In this document: in pieces, positions 17,631-26,500 of the stretch
Position numbering within the stretch: the stretch's first letter is position 1
Layout: each line of letters begins with the position of its first letter
DNA from: an uncultured Chlorobiales bacterium
GTDB lineage: Bacteria; Bacteroidota; Chlorobiia; Chlorobiales; Thermochlorobacteraceae
NCBI GenBank assembly: GCA_938003965.1
Contig: CALKXI010000068.1
Coordinates: 1 to 36,270 of the forward strand
Direction: 5' to 3'
Length of the DNA stretch: 36,270 nucleotides
The notes under the pieces: model-generated
Seen by the model: only the letters and a program-made list of their open reading frames with translations
Database searches by the model: none
Told to the model about the DNA's origin: nothing
Translations under genes and position numbers: made by a program

Positions 17631-20087
17631 ATGAAACTTTCCCTTGCGTGGCTCAAAACCTTTGCGCCCAACCTTTCAAGCGACATAAGCACGATTGCCT
17701 CACGCCTGACCGCACTCGGCATTGAAGTTGAAGGCATCGAGCAACTTGGCGGCACATTTACGAATGTTGTGATTGGAAAAGTCATCGAGTGCCGAAAGCA
17801 CCCAAACGCCGATAAACTCTCACTATGCAAAGTCGATGTGGGCAAGGCGAATCCGTCAGGCGAACTGCTCTCAATCGTCTGTGGTGCACCAAATGTAGCG
17901 GCAGGACAAACCGTGCCTGTGGCGTTGGTCGGCGCAGAGTTGACGATGAAATCGGGTGAGACGCTGAAAATCAAAAAGTCTAAAATTCGCGGCGAAGTCT
18001 CCGAAGGCATGATTTGCGCTGAAGATGAACTCGGACTTTCCGACAATCACGACGGTATCATGGTGCTTTCAGATGAATATGCTATTGGTGAACCGTTTGA
18101 AACCTACCTTCAGCGCGATACCGTCTTCGAGATTGCCATCACGCCGAACCGTCCTGATTGGCTCTCGCATCAAGGCGTGGCGCGCGAACTTATCGGCGAG
18201 CGCAATCTCAAACGCATAGAGGCACCAAGTCTGAATTTTTCAACCTCAACAAGCCGCATTACGATTGAAGACACCGTTGGCTGTTCGCATTATGTTGCAG
18301 TCGTCATTGAGGGCGTGAAAGTTTCCCCGTCGCCAGAGTGGCTTCAAGGCTTGCTTCGTGCGGTTGGCTTGCGACCGATTAACAACATTGTCGACATCAC
18401 AAACTATGTGCTCCACTCGATTGGTCAGCCACTTCATGCCTTTGATTTGGACATGCTCAAAGAACAGCGAATTGTGGTGCGAAGCAACTGTTCAGGCAAG
18501 TTCAAAACCTTAGACGGCAAAGAGCGCGAATTGAAAGAAGGCATGACGATGATTTGCGATGCAGAAAAGCCAGTCGCGATTGGTGGCGTGATGGGCGGTT
18601 TGGAGTCGGAAATTTCATTACAAACAACGCGCGTGCTGTTGGAATCGGCGTATTTCAATCCGTCTAAAATCCGAAAGACGGCGAAAGCATTAGGCATTTC
18701 AACGGATGCGTCGTATCGCTTCGAGCGCGGTGTCGACCGAGCGCAAATTCGCTACGCGGCGGAATTAGCCACAAAGTTGATTTTAGAAATGGCAGGCGGA
18801 AAAGTCATAGAAGCCTGCGAAGTCGAGCTTGAAAAACCAAAGACGATTGAAATTGCATTGAATCCAAAACGAGCCAAAGCCTTGATTGGTGCGGAAATTT
18901 CCGATGAGACCATGACGGCAATGCTCGAGCATATCGGCATTCGCGAAGTGAGAGCGGAAGGCGAAAAGAAAATGTTTGCCGTGCCGAGTTTCCGCGTCGA
19001 TATGTCAGAGGAAGCAGATTTAGTGGAAGAAATCGTGCGCGTTTATGGCTACGACAACATTCCACCGTCCGAAAAAATGAACGCCACATATCCGCAAAGC
19101 TACGACCGACTGTCGAGCTTCGACGACCAACTGCGCGAAATGATGATAGGGTTCGGCTTTCGCGAAATTCTCACCAATCCGCTCTTGCCGCTTGACGAAG
19201 CGAAAGCATTTATCGAGAATCCAATTCGCACGCTGAACCCAGTGAGCGAAGAAATGGACGCGCTTCGTCCGTCGCTCTTGCCCTCGTTTCTCAAAGTGGT
19301 AGCCCACAACCTTAATCGAGGCAATAAAGATATGCGGCTGTTTGAAGTCGGGCATACCTTCGCGCCTGACGAGAACGGCACCTACATTGAAGGATTCGGC
19401 GAGTATCATCGATTCGGCATCTTGATGACGGGAAAGCGTTACCCGACGAGTTGGAACTTGCCAAAAGAAGACTCAGATTTTTTTGATTTGAAAGGCGCGG
19501 TTGAATTACTCTTAAAACGATTAGGATGCTTTGATAAATCGAAGTTTGTTGCTTATACTCATAACCGCTTGCACCTTGAAATTCAAGCAGTTTCACAAGA
19601 GAAAGTTGTATCTAAAACGAGTTCCAATGGTGCAAGGGGCAATGCTTCTGAACGCATAGCAGGAATATTGGAAATCGTGCCGAAAAACATTTTAAGACGA
19701 TATGAAATTCAACAGCCTGTCTTTTATGCAGAATTTGATGTGGATGTGCTCAAACGCGCGGTAAATTCAACGATACGATACCAAGAACCTTCAAAATTTC
19801 CTGCTGTTTTGCGTGATCTTGCCTTTTTCGTTCCGACTCACGTGAAAGCGTCAGAGATGATAGACGAAATGTTGAGGGTTGATAAAACAATTAAAAGCGT
19901 TACGATTTTTGATGTTTATGAACCGAAAAAAGCGTCGCAAACAGCAGAAGCGAGACGGAGCATTGCATTTTCACTAAAGCTCGTTAGTTATGAGCGAACA
20001 ATGACCGATGAGGAAATTGCGCGCATTACAGCGAGCGTCGCTGAACGGATAAGTTCAAAATTTGGTGCGGAGTTGCGTCAGGCGTGA
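17631..20087 (+). CDS. pheT: Phenylalanine--tRNA ligase beta subunit
   Basis: PheT pairs with PheS in the alpha2beta2 enzyme that charges tRNA-Phe. The 818 residues match the full-length family. Visible parts are the N-terminal tRNA-binding domain (about 39-150, VVIGKVIECRKHPNADKLSLCKV and ICGAPNVAAGQTVPVAL), the B3/B4 editing region (NNIVDITNYVLHSIGQPLHAFD, GGVMGG), B5 (VEEIVRVYGYDNIPPSE) and the C-terminal anticodon-binding fold (KFPAVLRDLAFFVP). pheS is not adjacent; the upstream gene is the GWxTD protein. No Phe leader peptide is visible in the 57-bp gap. Confidence 0.97.
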   Translation: MKLSLAWLKTFAPNLSSDISTIASRLTALGIEVEGIEQLGGTFTNVVIGKVIECRKHPNADKLSLCKVDVGKANPSGELLSIVCGAPNVAAGQTVPVALVGAELTMKSGETLKIKKSKIRGEVSEGMICAEDELGLSDNHDGIMVLSDEYAIGEPFETYLQRDTVFEIAITPNRPDWLSHQGVARELIGERNLKRIEAPSLNFSTSTSRITIEDTVGCSHYVAVVIEGVKVSPSPEWLQGLLRAVGLRPINNIVDITNYVLHSIGQPLHAFDLDMLKEQRIVVRSNCSGKFKTLDGKERELKEGMTMICDAEKPVAIGGVMGGLESEISLQTTRVLLESAYFNPSKIRKTAKALGISTDASYRFERGVDRAQIRYAAELATKLILEMAGGKVIEACEVELEKPKTIEIALNPKRAKALIGAEISDETMTAMLEHIGIREVRAEGEKKMFAVPSFRVDMSEEADLVEEIVRVYGYDNIPPSEKMNATYPQSYDRLSSFDDQLREMMIGFGFREILTNPLLPLDEAKAFIENPIRTLNPVSEEMDALRPSLLPSFLKVVAHNLNRGNKDMRLFEVGHTFAPDENGTYIEGFGEYHRFGILMTGKRYPTSWNLPKEDSDFFDLKGAVELLLKRLGCFDKSKFVAYTHNRLHLEIQAVSQEKVVSKTSSNGARGNASERIAGILEIVPKNILRRYEIQQPVFYAEFDVDVLKRAVNSTIRYQEPSKFPAVLRDLAFFVPTHVKASEMIDEMLRVDKTIKSVTIFDVYEPKKASQTAEARRSIAFSLKLVSYERTMTDEEIARITASVAERISSKFGAELRQA

Positions 20088-20215
20088 TAAACAGCCTCAG
20101 CAACAGCGTTGAACTTGCCCGAACAGCGAACTGAACCAAGCGTAAGTCATTGCCAATCTCAGAAATTATTCATAGTTAGACCGATGAAATCGTCTCGATA
20201 AAATGCTGAAAGGTT

Positions 20216-20551
20216 ATGAAAGAGATTGATGAAGAGATTGGAAGACTGAACATAAGCGTTGAGCAACTTGTTGACCGTCTTCAACTTCTTCAAGAAGAAA
20301 ATTGCACGTTGAAGCAGAAAGTAGCAACTCTGATAAAGCAACTGAAGAAACTTTATGCAGAACTTGGCGAAGCCAGAGAAACCATAAAGTCGTTGCAAGA
20401 AGACATAGAGATGATGCGAAATAAAAGCGAAGAAGAGAACAACAATCCATTTGCACCGATGAAAATTTCTTACGAAGAAAAGTTGCTTATCAGGCATCAG
20501 TTGGAGCATTTGTTGGAGCAGGTCAATTTAGAGTTGCAGCGGCTGTCCTGA
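20216..20551 (+). CDS. Small coiled-coil protein upstream of zapA (ZapB-like in form)
   Basis: A 111-residue, strongly charged protein with heptad-like leucine spacing through about residues 8-75 (LQLLQEENCTLKQKVATLIKQL, then KKLYAELGEARETIKSLQEDI), followed by an NNNPFAPMKISYEEK linker and a final helix. It is cytoplasmic with no signal or membrane segment. Its place directly before zapA, and its ZapB-like size and coiled-coil character, suggest a role in Z-ring organisation. The sequence alone does not prove homology to ZapB. A 128-bp gap separates it from pheT. Confidence 0.72.
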   Translation: MKEIDEEIGRLNISVEQLVDRLQLLQEENCTLKQKVATLIKQLKKLYAELGEARETIKSLQEDIEMMRNKSEEENNNPFAPMKISYEEKLLIRHQLEHLLEQVNLELQRLS

Positions 20552-20640
20552 AAATCATTTAGGGCGCGCTGAAAGTAAGCGCGAGCAGTGTTGAGCGCAA
20601 ATTGTGAAGGCTGAATCGTCTGTAGGGGAAAAATATCAAA

Positions 20641-21027
20641 ATGCAATCGCTGAAAGTTCGAATTTTAAGTGAAGAATATGCATTCCGAACTGAAACCCCG
20701 GAACTGACGCGTGCTGCGGTTGAAGAAGTCAATCGATTGATTGGAGAGTATCGTCAAAAAATTGCCGACCACTCGCCAGTTCGACTAGCTGTTTTAGCAG
20801 CAGCAACGCTTGCCGAAAAAGTGCTCGAGCATGAGCAGCGTCTCAACGCAATTCAGAAAGAATTAGAGCGATTGAATCTCTATATTACGACTGCAATGGA
20901 AGTCAGCAACTCAGAAAGCCGAAAACAAGATGAACAACATCGACTCGCTGAATCAGAGGCAGACTTGGCAAGCACAATTCACAGCACTCAACCAGACGGT
21001 ACCGCTAATCTGACAACGCAAGTGTAA
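20641..21027 (+). CDS. zapA: Cell division protein ZapA
   Basis: A 128-residue ZapA-family protein. ZapA binds FtsZ and bundles protofilaments at the division site. The N-terminal globular part (MQSLKVRILSEEYAFRTE) is followed by VEEVNRLIGEYRQKI and the family's RLAVLAAATLAEKVLEHE helix (about 49-66), then a coiled-coil dimerisation helix to about residue 95. The last 35 residues are polar and probably disordered. It is followed by the structured RNA and then rny. Confidence 0.87.
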   Translation: MQSLKVRILSEEYAFRTETPELTRAAVEEVNRLIGEYRQKIADHSPVRLAVLAAATLAEKVLEHEQRLNAIQKELERLNLYITTAMEVSNSESRKQDEQHRLAESEADLASTIHSTQPDGTANLTTQV

Positions 21028-21070
21028 TAACGCGCAAAAAAGTTCTTTGAAAACAAAGGCTATCCAGTTT

Positions 21071-21316
21071 AAGTCCGCACCAATAGCCCGATTGCGATTA
21101 CGCTATTAAAGAATCGATAATAAATATAATAGGGGGCTTGTCTCTTGGCGTTGAACGCAGGCCTCGCTCCGCTTCGGTGGAATGGTAATCTGTTCACTTC
21201 TTCTTGAACAGCACACCACAGTGGAAGCATGAGACGCGAAGGCAGCACCCACCGTAATCACATGGATTCTTTAATCCTATGTCAATCGGCTTATTGCTCT
21301 GCGGGCTTTTGTTTTT
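21071..21316 (+). ncRNA. ssrS: Structured rod-like RNA, probable 6S RNA
   Basis: The zapA-rny gap folds into one long rod. The closing helix is built from AAGTCCGCA (21071-21079) with TGCGGGCTT (21300-21308), 21081-21094 with 21283-21296 (13 of 14 pairs), and ATTAAAGAATC (21105-21115) with GATTCTTTAAT (21265-21275). Next comes an open bubble of about 16 and 14 bases, then an upper arm: GGGGGCT/AGCACCC (21132-21138/21244-21250, one mismatch), GTCTC/GAGAC (21140-21144/21231-21235), GCTTC/GAAGC (21171-21175/21224-21228) and CTGTTCA/TGAACAG (21190-21196/21205-21211). A T-rich tract ends it. A closing stem, central bubble and apical arm are the 6S RNA plan, and ssrS adjoins zapA in E. coli. At about 246 nt it is longer than usual, so the identity is inferred. 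Confidence 0.68.
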
Positions 21317-21381
21317 CTGTTCACTAAACCGCCCCGAATGGTCGGGACATAACTTTTTGAGAATCACTATCATAAACCACT

Positions 21382-22956
21382 ATGGACATTGCGATTAACT
21401 TTGTACTTCTCATCATCGCAAGCGTGCTCTTTTTTATCGTTGGCTTTTTCGTTGGACGTTTCCTACTCGATCGAGTCGGCACAACGAAACTGCTTGAAGC
21501 TGAAGAGCGCGCGGTGCAAATTATCCAAGAAGCCCAACGTGAAGCCGAAGCCCAAAAAGCGGCAAAACTTGAAGAGCTCAACGAAGAGTGGAAGCGCAAG
21601 AAACGCGAGTTCGAGCAGGAGGTAAGCGTTAAAAACGACAAACTCGCGCAAATTCAAAAGCAAATTAAAGTCAAAGAAGATACCTTGATGCGTCGCATTG
21701 AGCAAACGCAAAAACGCGAAAAGTCGCTCGATGAGCTCAAAAAAGAACTCAACCAAAAGCAGAATCAACTTGCGCAACGCGCTGCTGAATTAGACCAACT
21801 GATTGCAGCACAAAACAGCCGCCTCGAGGCACTGAGCGGCATGAACGCCGAAGATGCCAAAGCCATGCTTATGGAAAATATGCTTACCCAAGCCAAGATA
21901 GAAGCCGCCGCACAACTCGAGGCGATTGAAAACGAAACCAGAGAAAAAGCCCAACGGGTTGCCGAGCGTATCATACTCTCCGCCATTGAGCGCACCTCGC
22001 TCGACCAAGCCGCCGAAAATGCTATTACGACCATTCACTTACAAAGCGATGAACTCAAAGGGCGAATCATTGGACGCGAAGGGCGAAACATCAAAGCCTT
22101 CGAAAACATCACCGGCGTTGACATCATCGTTGACGATACGCCCGAAGTCGTCATTCTCTCCTGCTTCGACCCCATTCGTCGCGAACTGGCAAAAATGACC
22201 TTGCAACGCTTGCTCGTCGACGGCATCATTCACCCAGGCGCGATTGAAAAATCATATCAACTCGCCGAAAAAGAACTGGAAGAAGTTATTCTTAGCACAG
22301 GCGAAGACACCGTCGTCCAACTCGGTATTCCGAACCTTCACCCCGATATTATGCGCCTCATTGGCAAGATGAAGTTCCGCTCAAACTACGGACAAAACCT
22401 GCTCAAACACTCCAAAGAAGTCGCAATGCTTGCAGGCTTAATGGCAGCAGAACTCAAACTCGACACCAAACTTGCCAAGCGTGCCGGCTTGCTACACGAC
22501 ATCGGCAAAATGCTCGACCAACCTGAAAGCTCACATGCCATTTCAGGAGCAGAGTTTTTGAAGAAATACAAAGAGCACCCCGTTGTAATCAATGCCATTT
22601 TAGCGCACCACGGCGAAGTGCCAAAAGAAAATCCGATTGCAGATTTAGTCGATGCTGCCAATGTAATTTCTGGCGCACGCCCCGGCGCACGCGGCGCAGT
22701 TACACCCGAAGGCTATATCAAGCGACTTGAAAGTTTGGAAGAAATTGCAAAGCAGTTTCCCGGCGTCGCAAAAACCTACGCAATGCAAGCAGGCAGAGAA
22801 ATTCGCGTCATCGTCGAGGGCGAAAAAGTCAGCGACGGACAGGCGGAAATCTTGGCACGCGACATTGCCAAAAAAATTAACGAATCGGTCCAGTATCCAG
22901 GGCAAATTAAAATCACCGTCGTGCGTGAAACGCGCGCCGTCGCTTACGCACGGTAG
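21382..22956 (+). CDS. rny: Ribonuclease Y
   Basis: RNase Y is a membrane-anchored endoribonuclease that initiates mRNA decay. The 524-residue protein has an N-terminal membrane helix (about 4-25), a long charged coiled coil (about 30-190), a KH domain (LKGRIIGREGRNIKAFENITGVDIIVDDTP, about 215-275) and an HD domain with GLLHDIGK and ILAHHGE (about 340-430). The C-terminus VREIRAVAYAR-like segment (VVRETRAVAYAR) is typical. It is full length. The RNA feature lies 65 bp upstream. Confidence 0.96.
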   Translation: MDIAINFVLLIIASVLFFIVGFFVGRFLLDRVGTTKLLEAEERAVQIIQEAQREAEAQKAAKLEELNEEWKRKKREFEQEVSVKNDKLAQIQKQIKVKEDTLMRRIEQTQKREKSLDELKKELNQKQNQLAQRAAELDQLIAAQNSRLEALSGMNAEDAKAMLMENMLTQAKIEAAAQLEAIENETREKAQRVAERIILSAIERTSLDQAAENAITTIHLQSDELKGRIIGREGRNIKAFENITGVDIIVDDTPEVVILSCFDPIRRELAKMTLQRLLVDGIIHPGAIEKSYQLAEKELEEVILSTGEDTVVQLGIPNLHPDIMRLIGKMKFRSNYGQNLLKHSKEVAMLAGLMAAELKLDTKLAKRAGLLHDIGKMLDQPESSHAISGAEFLKKYKEHPVVINAILAHHGEVPKENPIADLVDAANVISGARPGARGAVTPEGYIKRLESLEEIAKQFPGVAKTYAMQAGREIRVIVEGEKVSDGQAEILARDIAKKINESVQYPGQIKITVVRETRAVAYAR

Positions 22957-22980
22957 GCACACAGTTGAAAGCAAAATGCA

Positions 22981-23003
22981 AAAGGGGCATCAAGCCCCTT
23001 TTT
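22981..23003. terminator. Bidirectional intrinsic terminator between rny and tmRNA
   Basis: AAAGGGGC (22981-22988) pairs with GCCCCTTT (22994-23001) around a 5-nt loop. A-rich flanks on one side and T-rich on the other would give a U-tail in both directions. It lies 24 bp after the rny stop and just beyond the 3' end of tmRNA, so it can serve both convergent transcripts. Confidence 0.85.
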
Positions 23004-23020
23004 GTTATCAAACGAAATAG

Positions 23021-23419
23021 TGGAGATGGCGGGAGTCGAACCCGCGTCCAGAATGCTGTTGAAACCAGTTCCCACGCTCATCTTCGGCTTTTGGAGTTCG
23101 CTTCCGACGACGCAGCCGACGGCGTTTCGGAAACTATCTCAACTTTGTATTCGCCAAGTCCGTTGAGAACAAACTTTGCGAAGCCTACGTGCGAGCTAAG
23201 CTCAAGCACACTTTTATGACGCAGGTCGAGCGTTCGTGTAGGCGTCGAACTGCCCGACGGCGTGGCTGGGCTAATTAACTTGTGCTAATTAGGCAGCCAT
23301 TGCGTAAGAATAATCTTCCGCATTTACTGTTTGCACAGACTTCTTTAACGAGTCCATCCGTGCGGAAACTCGGAGCGCAACTGATTCCGCCAGTCATCCT
23401 GTCGAAACCTGTCATCCCC
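23021..23419 (-). ncRNA. ssrA: Transfer-messenger RNA (tmRNA)
   Basis: tmRNA rescues stalled ribosomes and tags the nascent peptide. On the minus strand the 5' end reads GGGGATGACAGGTTTCGAC (from 23419), the hallmark tmRNA start. The 3' end has the T-arm GGGTTCGACTCCC and CATCTCC, which pairs with GGGGATG as the acceptor stem. The discriminator A is at 23021 and CCA is not encoded. A tag frame ends GAA GAT TAT TCT TAC GCA ATG GCT GCC TAA (23329 down to about 23283-23290 region), giving EDYSYAMAA. The resume codon is probably AAT or GCG just upstream (NAEDYSYAMAA or AEDYSYAMAA). It is a one-piece tmRNA of about 399 nt. Confidence 0.93.
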
Positions 23420-23512
23420 ATTTTATCAAAGAACATCAGGCAAATCGAGGACACAAATATACGCAAAATTTCTTTGTGAGATTCACTCACAGCGACCTGA
23501 ATCGTAAGAAAA

Positions 23513-26500
23513 TCAAAACACGGCTCTCACTTCGGCGCGTGCCGTGTGAATGGTGCGCCCCATCGGCAAGGCTCTGCCGTCGTAGCCGCCTGAAGCCGTG
23601 ATGTAGTTGCTAATGCGGTAATCGGCATCGATGCGCCAAATGATGCTGGTGCCAATCGCATTGCCTCCAGTAAGTTCAAAGACGGCGTTGAAAAAATCGG
23701 CGTCGCGCAAGGTAGTTTGAAGCCGCTCAATTTGTCCGTTCAAGCGTCCCTTGCCGCGAAAGGAGTAGGTCGTGCGAAGTTGTTGCGAATTGATGTTGGC
23801 TTTCGCACTCACGCCACCGAGCATTTGAGCAGGGCGTTCATCAATGCGCTGTTCGAAAAGTGCACGAAATCCAAATTCTAAATCTTGAAACGGACGATAA
23901 GAAATATCAGGCGAAACGCTCACGCTGTTAATTTCAAATTGCCGCCCCGTCTCCACAAACGACGCACCTTCAAGCCCCGCCGCACGCGAGCGATTGTAAG
24001 TGGAAATTAAATTGAGCTCGAATCCGAGTTCGTAGCCAATGCGCGTAACCAACCGCACACTGCGTTCAGCAAAGAGCCGCTTCTCGACCCCCAAACTAAA
24101 TTGATTTTGAGAGACGCGCTGTTGAAATCGAAATCGAACGTTCGTGATGTCGTTCTCGAAAAGAAACACATCTTGTTGCACGGTAAAATTGCCTGCAAGC
24201 GTGGTTTGGTCGTTCAAAAATTTGGAGAAGTTCAAAAGGTAAATTGAGCGCAAGTCGGTTTCGGTGCTTCGCTCTTCAACGCGCAAAAGCGTTTCGCTCG
24301 AGAGTGCCGCGATAACGCTTCGAGCAAAGGTTGTTTTTTCGCGAATGATGCGCGAGGGGCGTATACGCAAGCGAAAACTTGTCCGTAAATCAATCGTGGG
24401 GAAAAGTTCGTCAGAAGGAAAGGTGCGCAAAATGTATTGAAGTGTATCATCGCCAACGTCGCCCAGAAAAGCAATTGGAACAAATTCGTCAAATTCTTTG
24501 AAGCCGTTGCCGTTGCGGTCGCGCCAGATGTAGTTGCCTGCGCCGTTGGGCACAACGAAAAATTGCCGTTCCGTTCGCGAGGCTTTTTCAGTTTGAACAT
24601 CGTAAAACCACTCGGCTTCAATGGCGGCGCGAAACGGCGTGTATCGCACTTGAAAGCGCAAAAGAAAAGTTTCGGCATCGAGGTTGCCTTTCTCTTTGAA
24701 TCGGTCTGAAAAAGTGCGCAGACGGTTGGTGAAATTGGCTTGTGCAGTCCATTCTTCAAGCGGCAAGAGTCGCCAATCGAGCATCAGGGTTCGCGCAATC
24801 GAGGCAGGAATGAGTTGCGCGTCGCCGAAAAACCGTGAGTCGAAGAGTTGGTCGGTGCGGTAGCCGAGCGAGAGATTTAATGTTTGTCCGAAAAATGTTG
24901 GAAGGCGTATGCCGCTGGTGAGGTCGAGAATTTCGTGGCTATCAGGTCGAAGCGTATCGGCGGAAATCGAGCGCGTTTGTTTAGAACTGCGTTCAAGATT
25001 GAGGAAAGGAATGAGCGTTAGAGATGTTGTTGGAAAAAATTGCAGTTCAAATTGGGCTTGTTGTCGAAGCCACTTGGCGCGTTCGTTGGTTTGCGCGTTT
25101 CGGCTGTCGGTGTAAGCGGCGTTGTAGCCAATTCTGCCGAGCGAATCTTTTCGCGCTTGCACATCGAGGGTTTGGCGCGTTGAGGAAAACAGCGTATCGC
25201 GGGCTACATCGCCGAAGCCATAGCGCAGTTCTACGGCTGAACTTGGCGCGTAAAAGAGCGAGGCGTTGCGAAGCCGTTCCGAAGTTTGCACCGTAAAGAG
25301 CGGGCGACCGTCGAAGTCAATCAAGTTAAAATCGCGCTCGAACTCAACGGGCAAGGTTCTATCGATAAAGGCAAATTGGCGGTCGGTAAAGCGTTGCGAA
25401 GCGTTAAGTTCGATCCGACCATAGTTCTTGCCGAAGAGCGTGAGCGTTTTCGGCGCGAATCGAAAGCCGAATTTATAGGCAGTGCCGCGTCGCAATTCGT
25501 CATCAAGCGTAGAGAGTTTGTTCAAATCGTTATCGGAAACGGCACCTTCAGCGTCAATCGAGAGCGATTCAAAAGGTGAGGCTTTCACGCCGAAGTCAAT
25601 CACATTTTGTGCGGTCGGAATTGGAAGCAGTCGGAACGGCACATAGTTGCCTTGCCCTTCGCCGACGAACTCGAAAATGCCAAACGACACACGCCGATAA
25701 CTGCCTTGCCCGTCGCTCACCAAACTAAACGACGGACTCCACACTGCGCCCGCAACGCCTTGTCCTACAAAGCGAAAAATCTGAACTGGTTGACCATTGA
25801 CAACCGTATCAACCCGCACATAACTGCCGCGCGGCACGCCTGCGTCGTTTATGCCGACAAAGGCAGAGGTGTCGTTGGCTAAAAAGCGATTCGCGCCTGC
25901 ATCAGCGATTTTCCTGCGCTGTTCTTCGGTGAGGTTAAAATCAATCGGCGCGTTTTCATCGTCCGATTCGGAGAGATAAGACGTGCGAAGCGAGAGTTTG
26001 CCGCCGAACCAATCCGTTTTGATTTTTGAAGCAAGAAAGTTTCGCGGAAAAATGCGCTCGGTGAATTGAAAGTCGACGACGATGCGGCTTTGTGCGGTGA
26101 TGAGCCGTCGTGGCTGAAAGAAAATTTCGCCTGTGCCGTATTCAATGATGTAGTCGTTGTTTTGTCCGCGCGTTTGGAGGACGCCGTCGACATAAACGCG
26201 CTCTGAGCCAGCCAGCACCACAATAAACGCTCTGCCTTCGGGCGAGGTGAGGCGATAGGGACCTTGCACGCCGTCGAGTCCGTTGAAATTGTTAATGGCG
26301 AAGCGTCCGCGCGAAACGGCAAAGCCGAGCAAGGCTTCGGTATTGACAACGCCGAAGTCGTAGCGTCCTTCTACTTTTCCGCCCTGCAAGCGACGTGAAA
26401 GGTTTGCAAATTCGGTTTCCGCAAGGTCGAGGTTGAAATCGCCGAGCGTCGCTGTTGCATTTTTGGAGCGCACTTCTACGAAAACGCGGTCAAATTCTTG

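Noticed and set aside
17570-18046. A 158-codon minus-strand ORF over the start of pheT
   Set aside because: pheT is certain here; the antisense frame is serine/proline-rich with no recognisable family.
21125-21130. A perfect TATAAT taken first as a promoter -10 for a small RNA or rny
   Set aside because: It sits inside the predicted bubble of a larger structured RNA whose paired strands begin 54 bp upstream; I read it as part of the RNA, although a promoter function is not excluded.
23275-23490. A small minus-strand ORF over the tmRNA
   Set aside because: The region is tmRNA; this frame reads through the tag region out of the tag frame.
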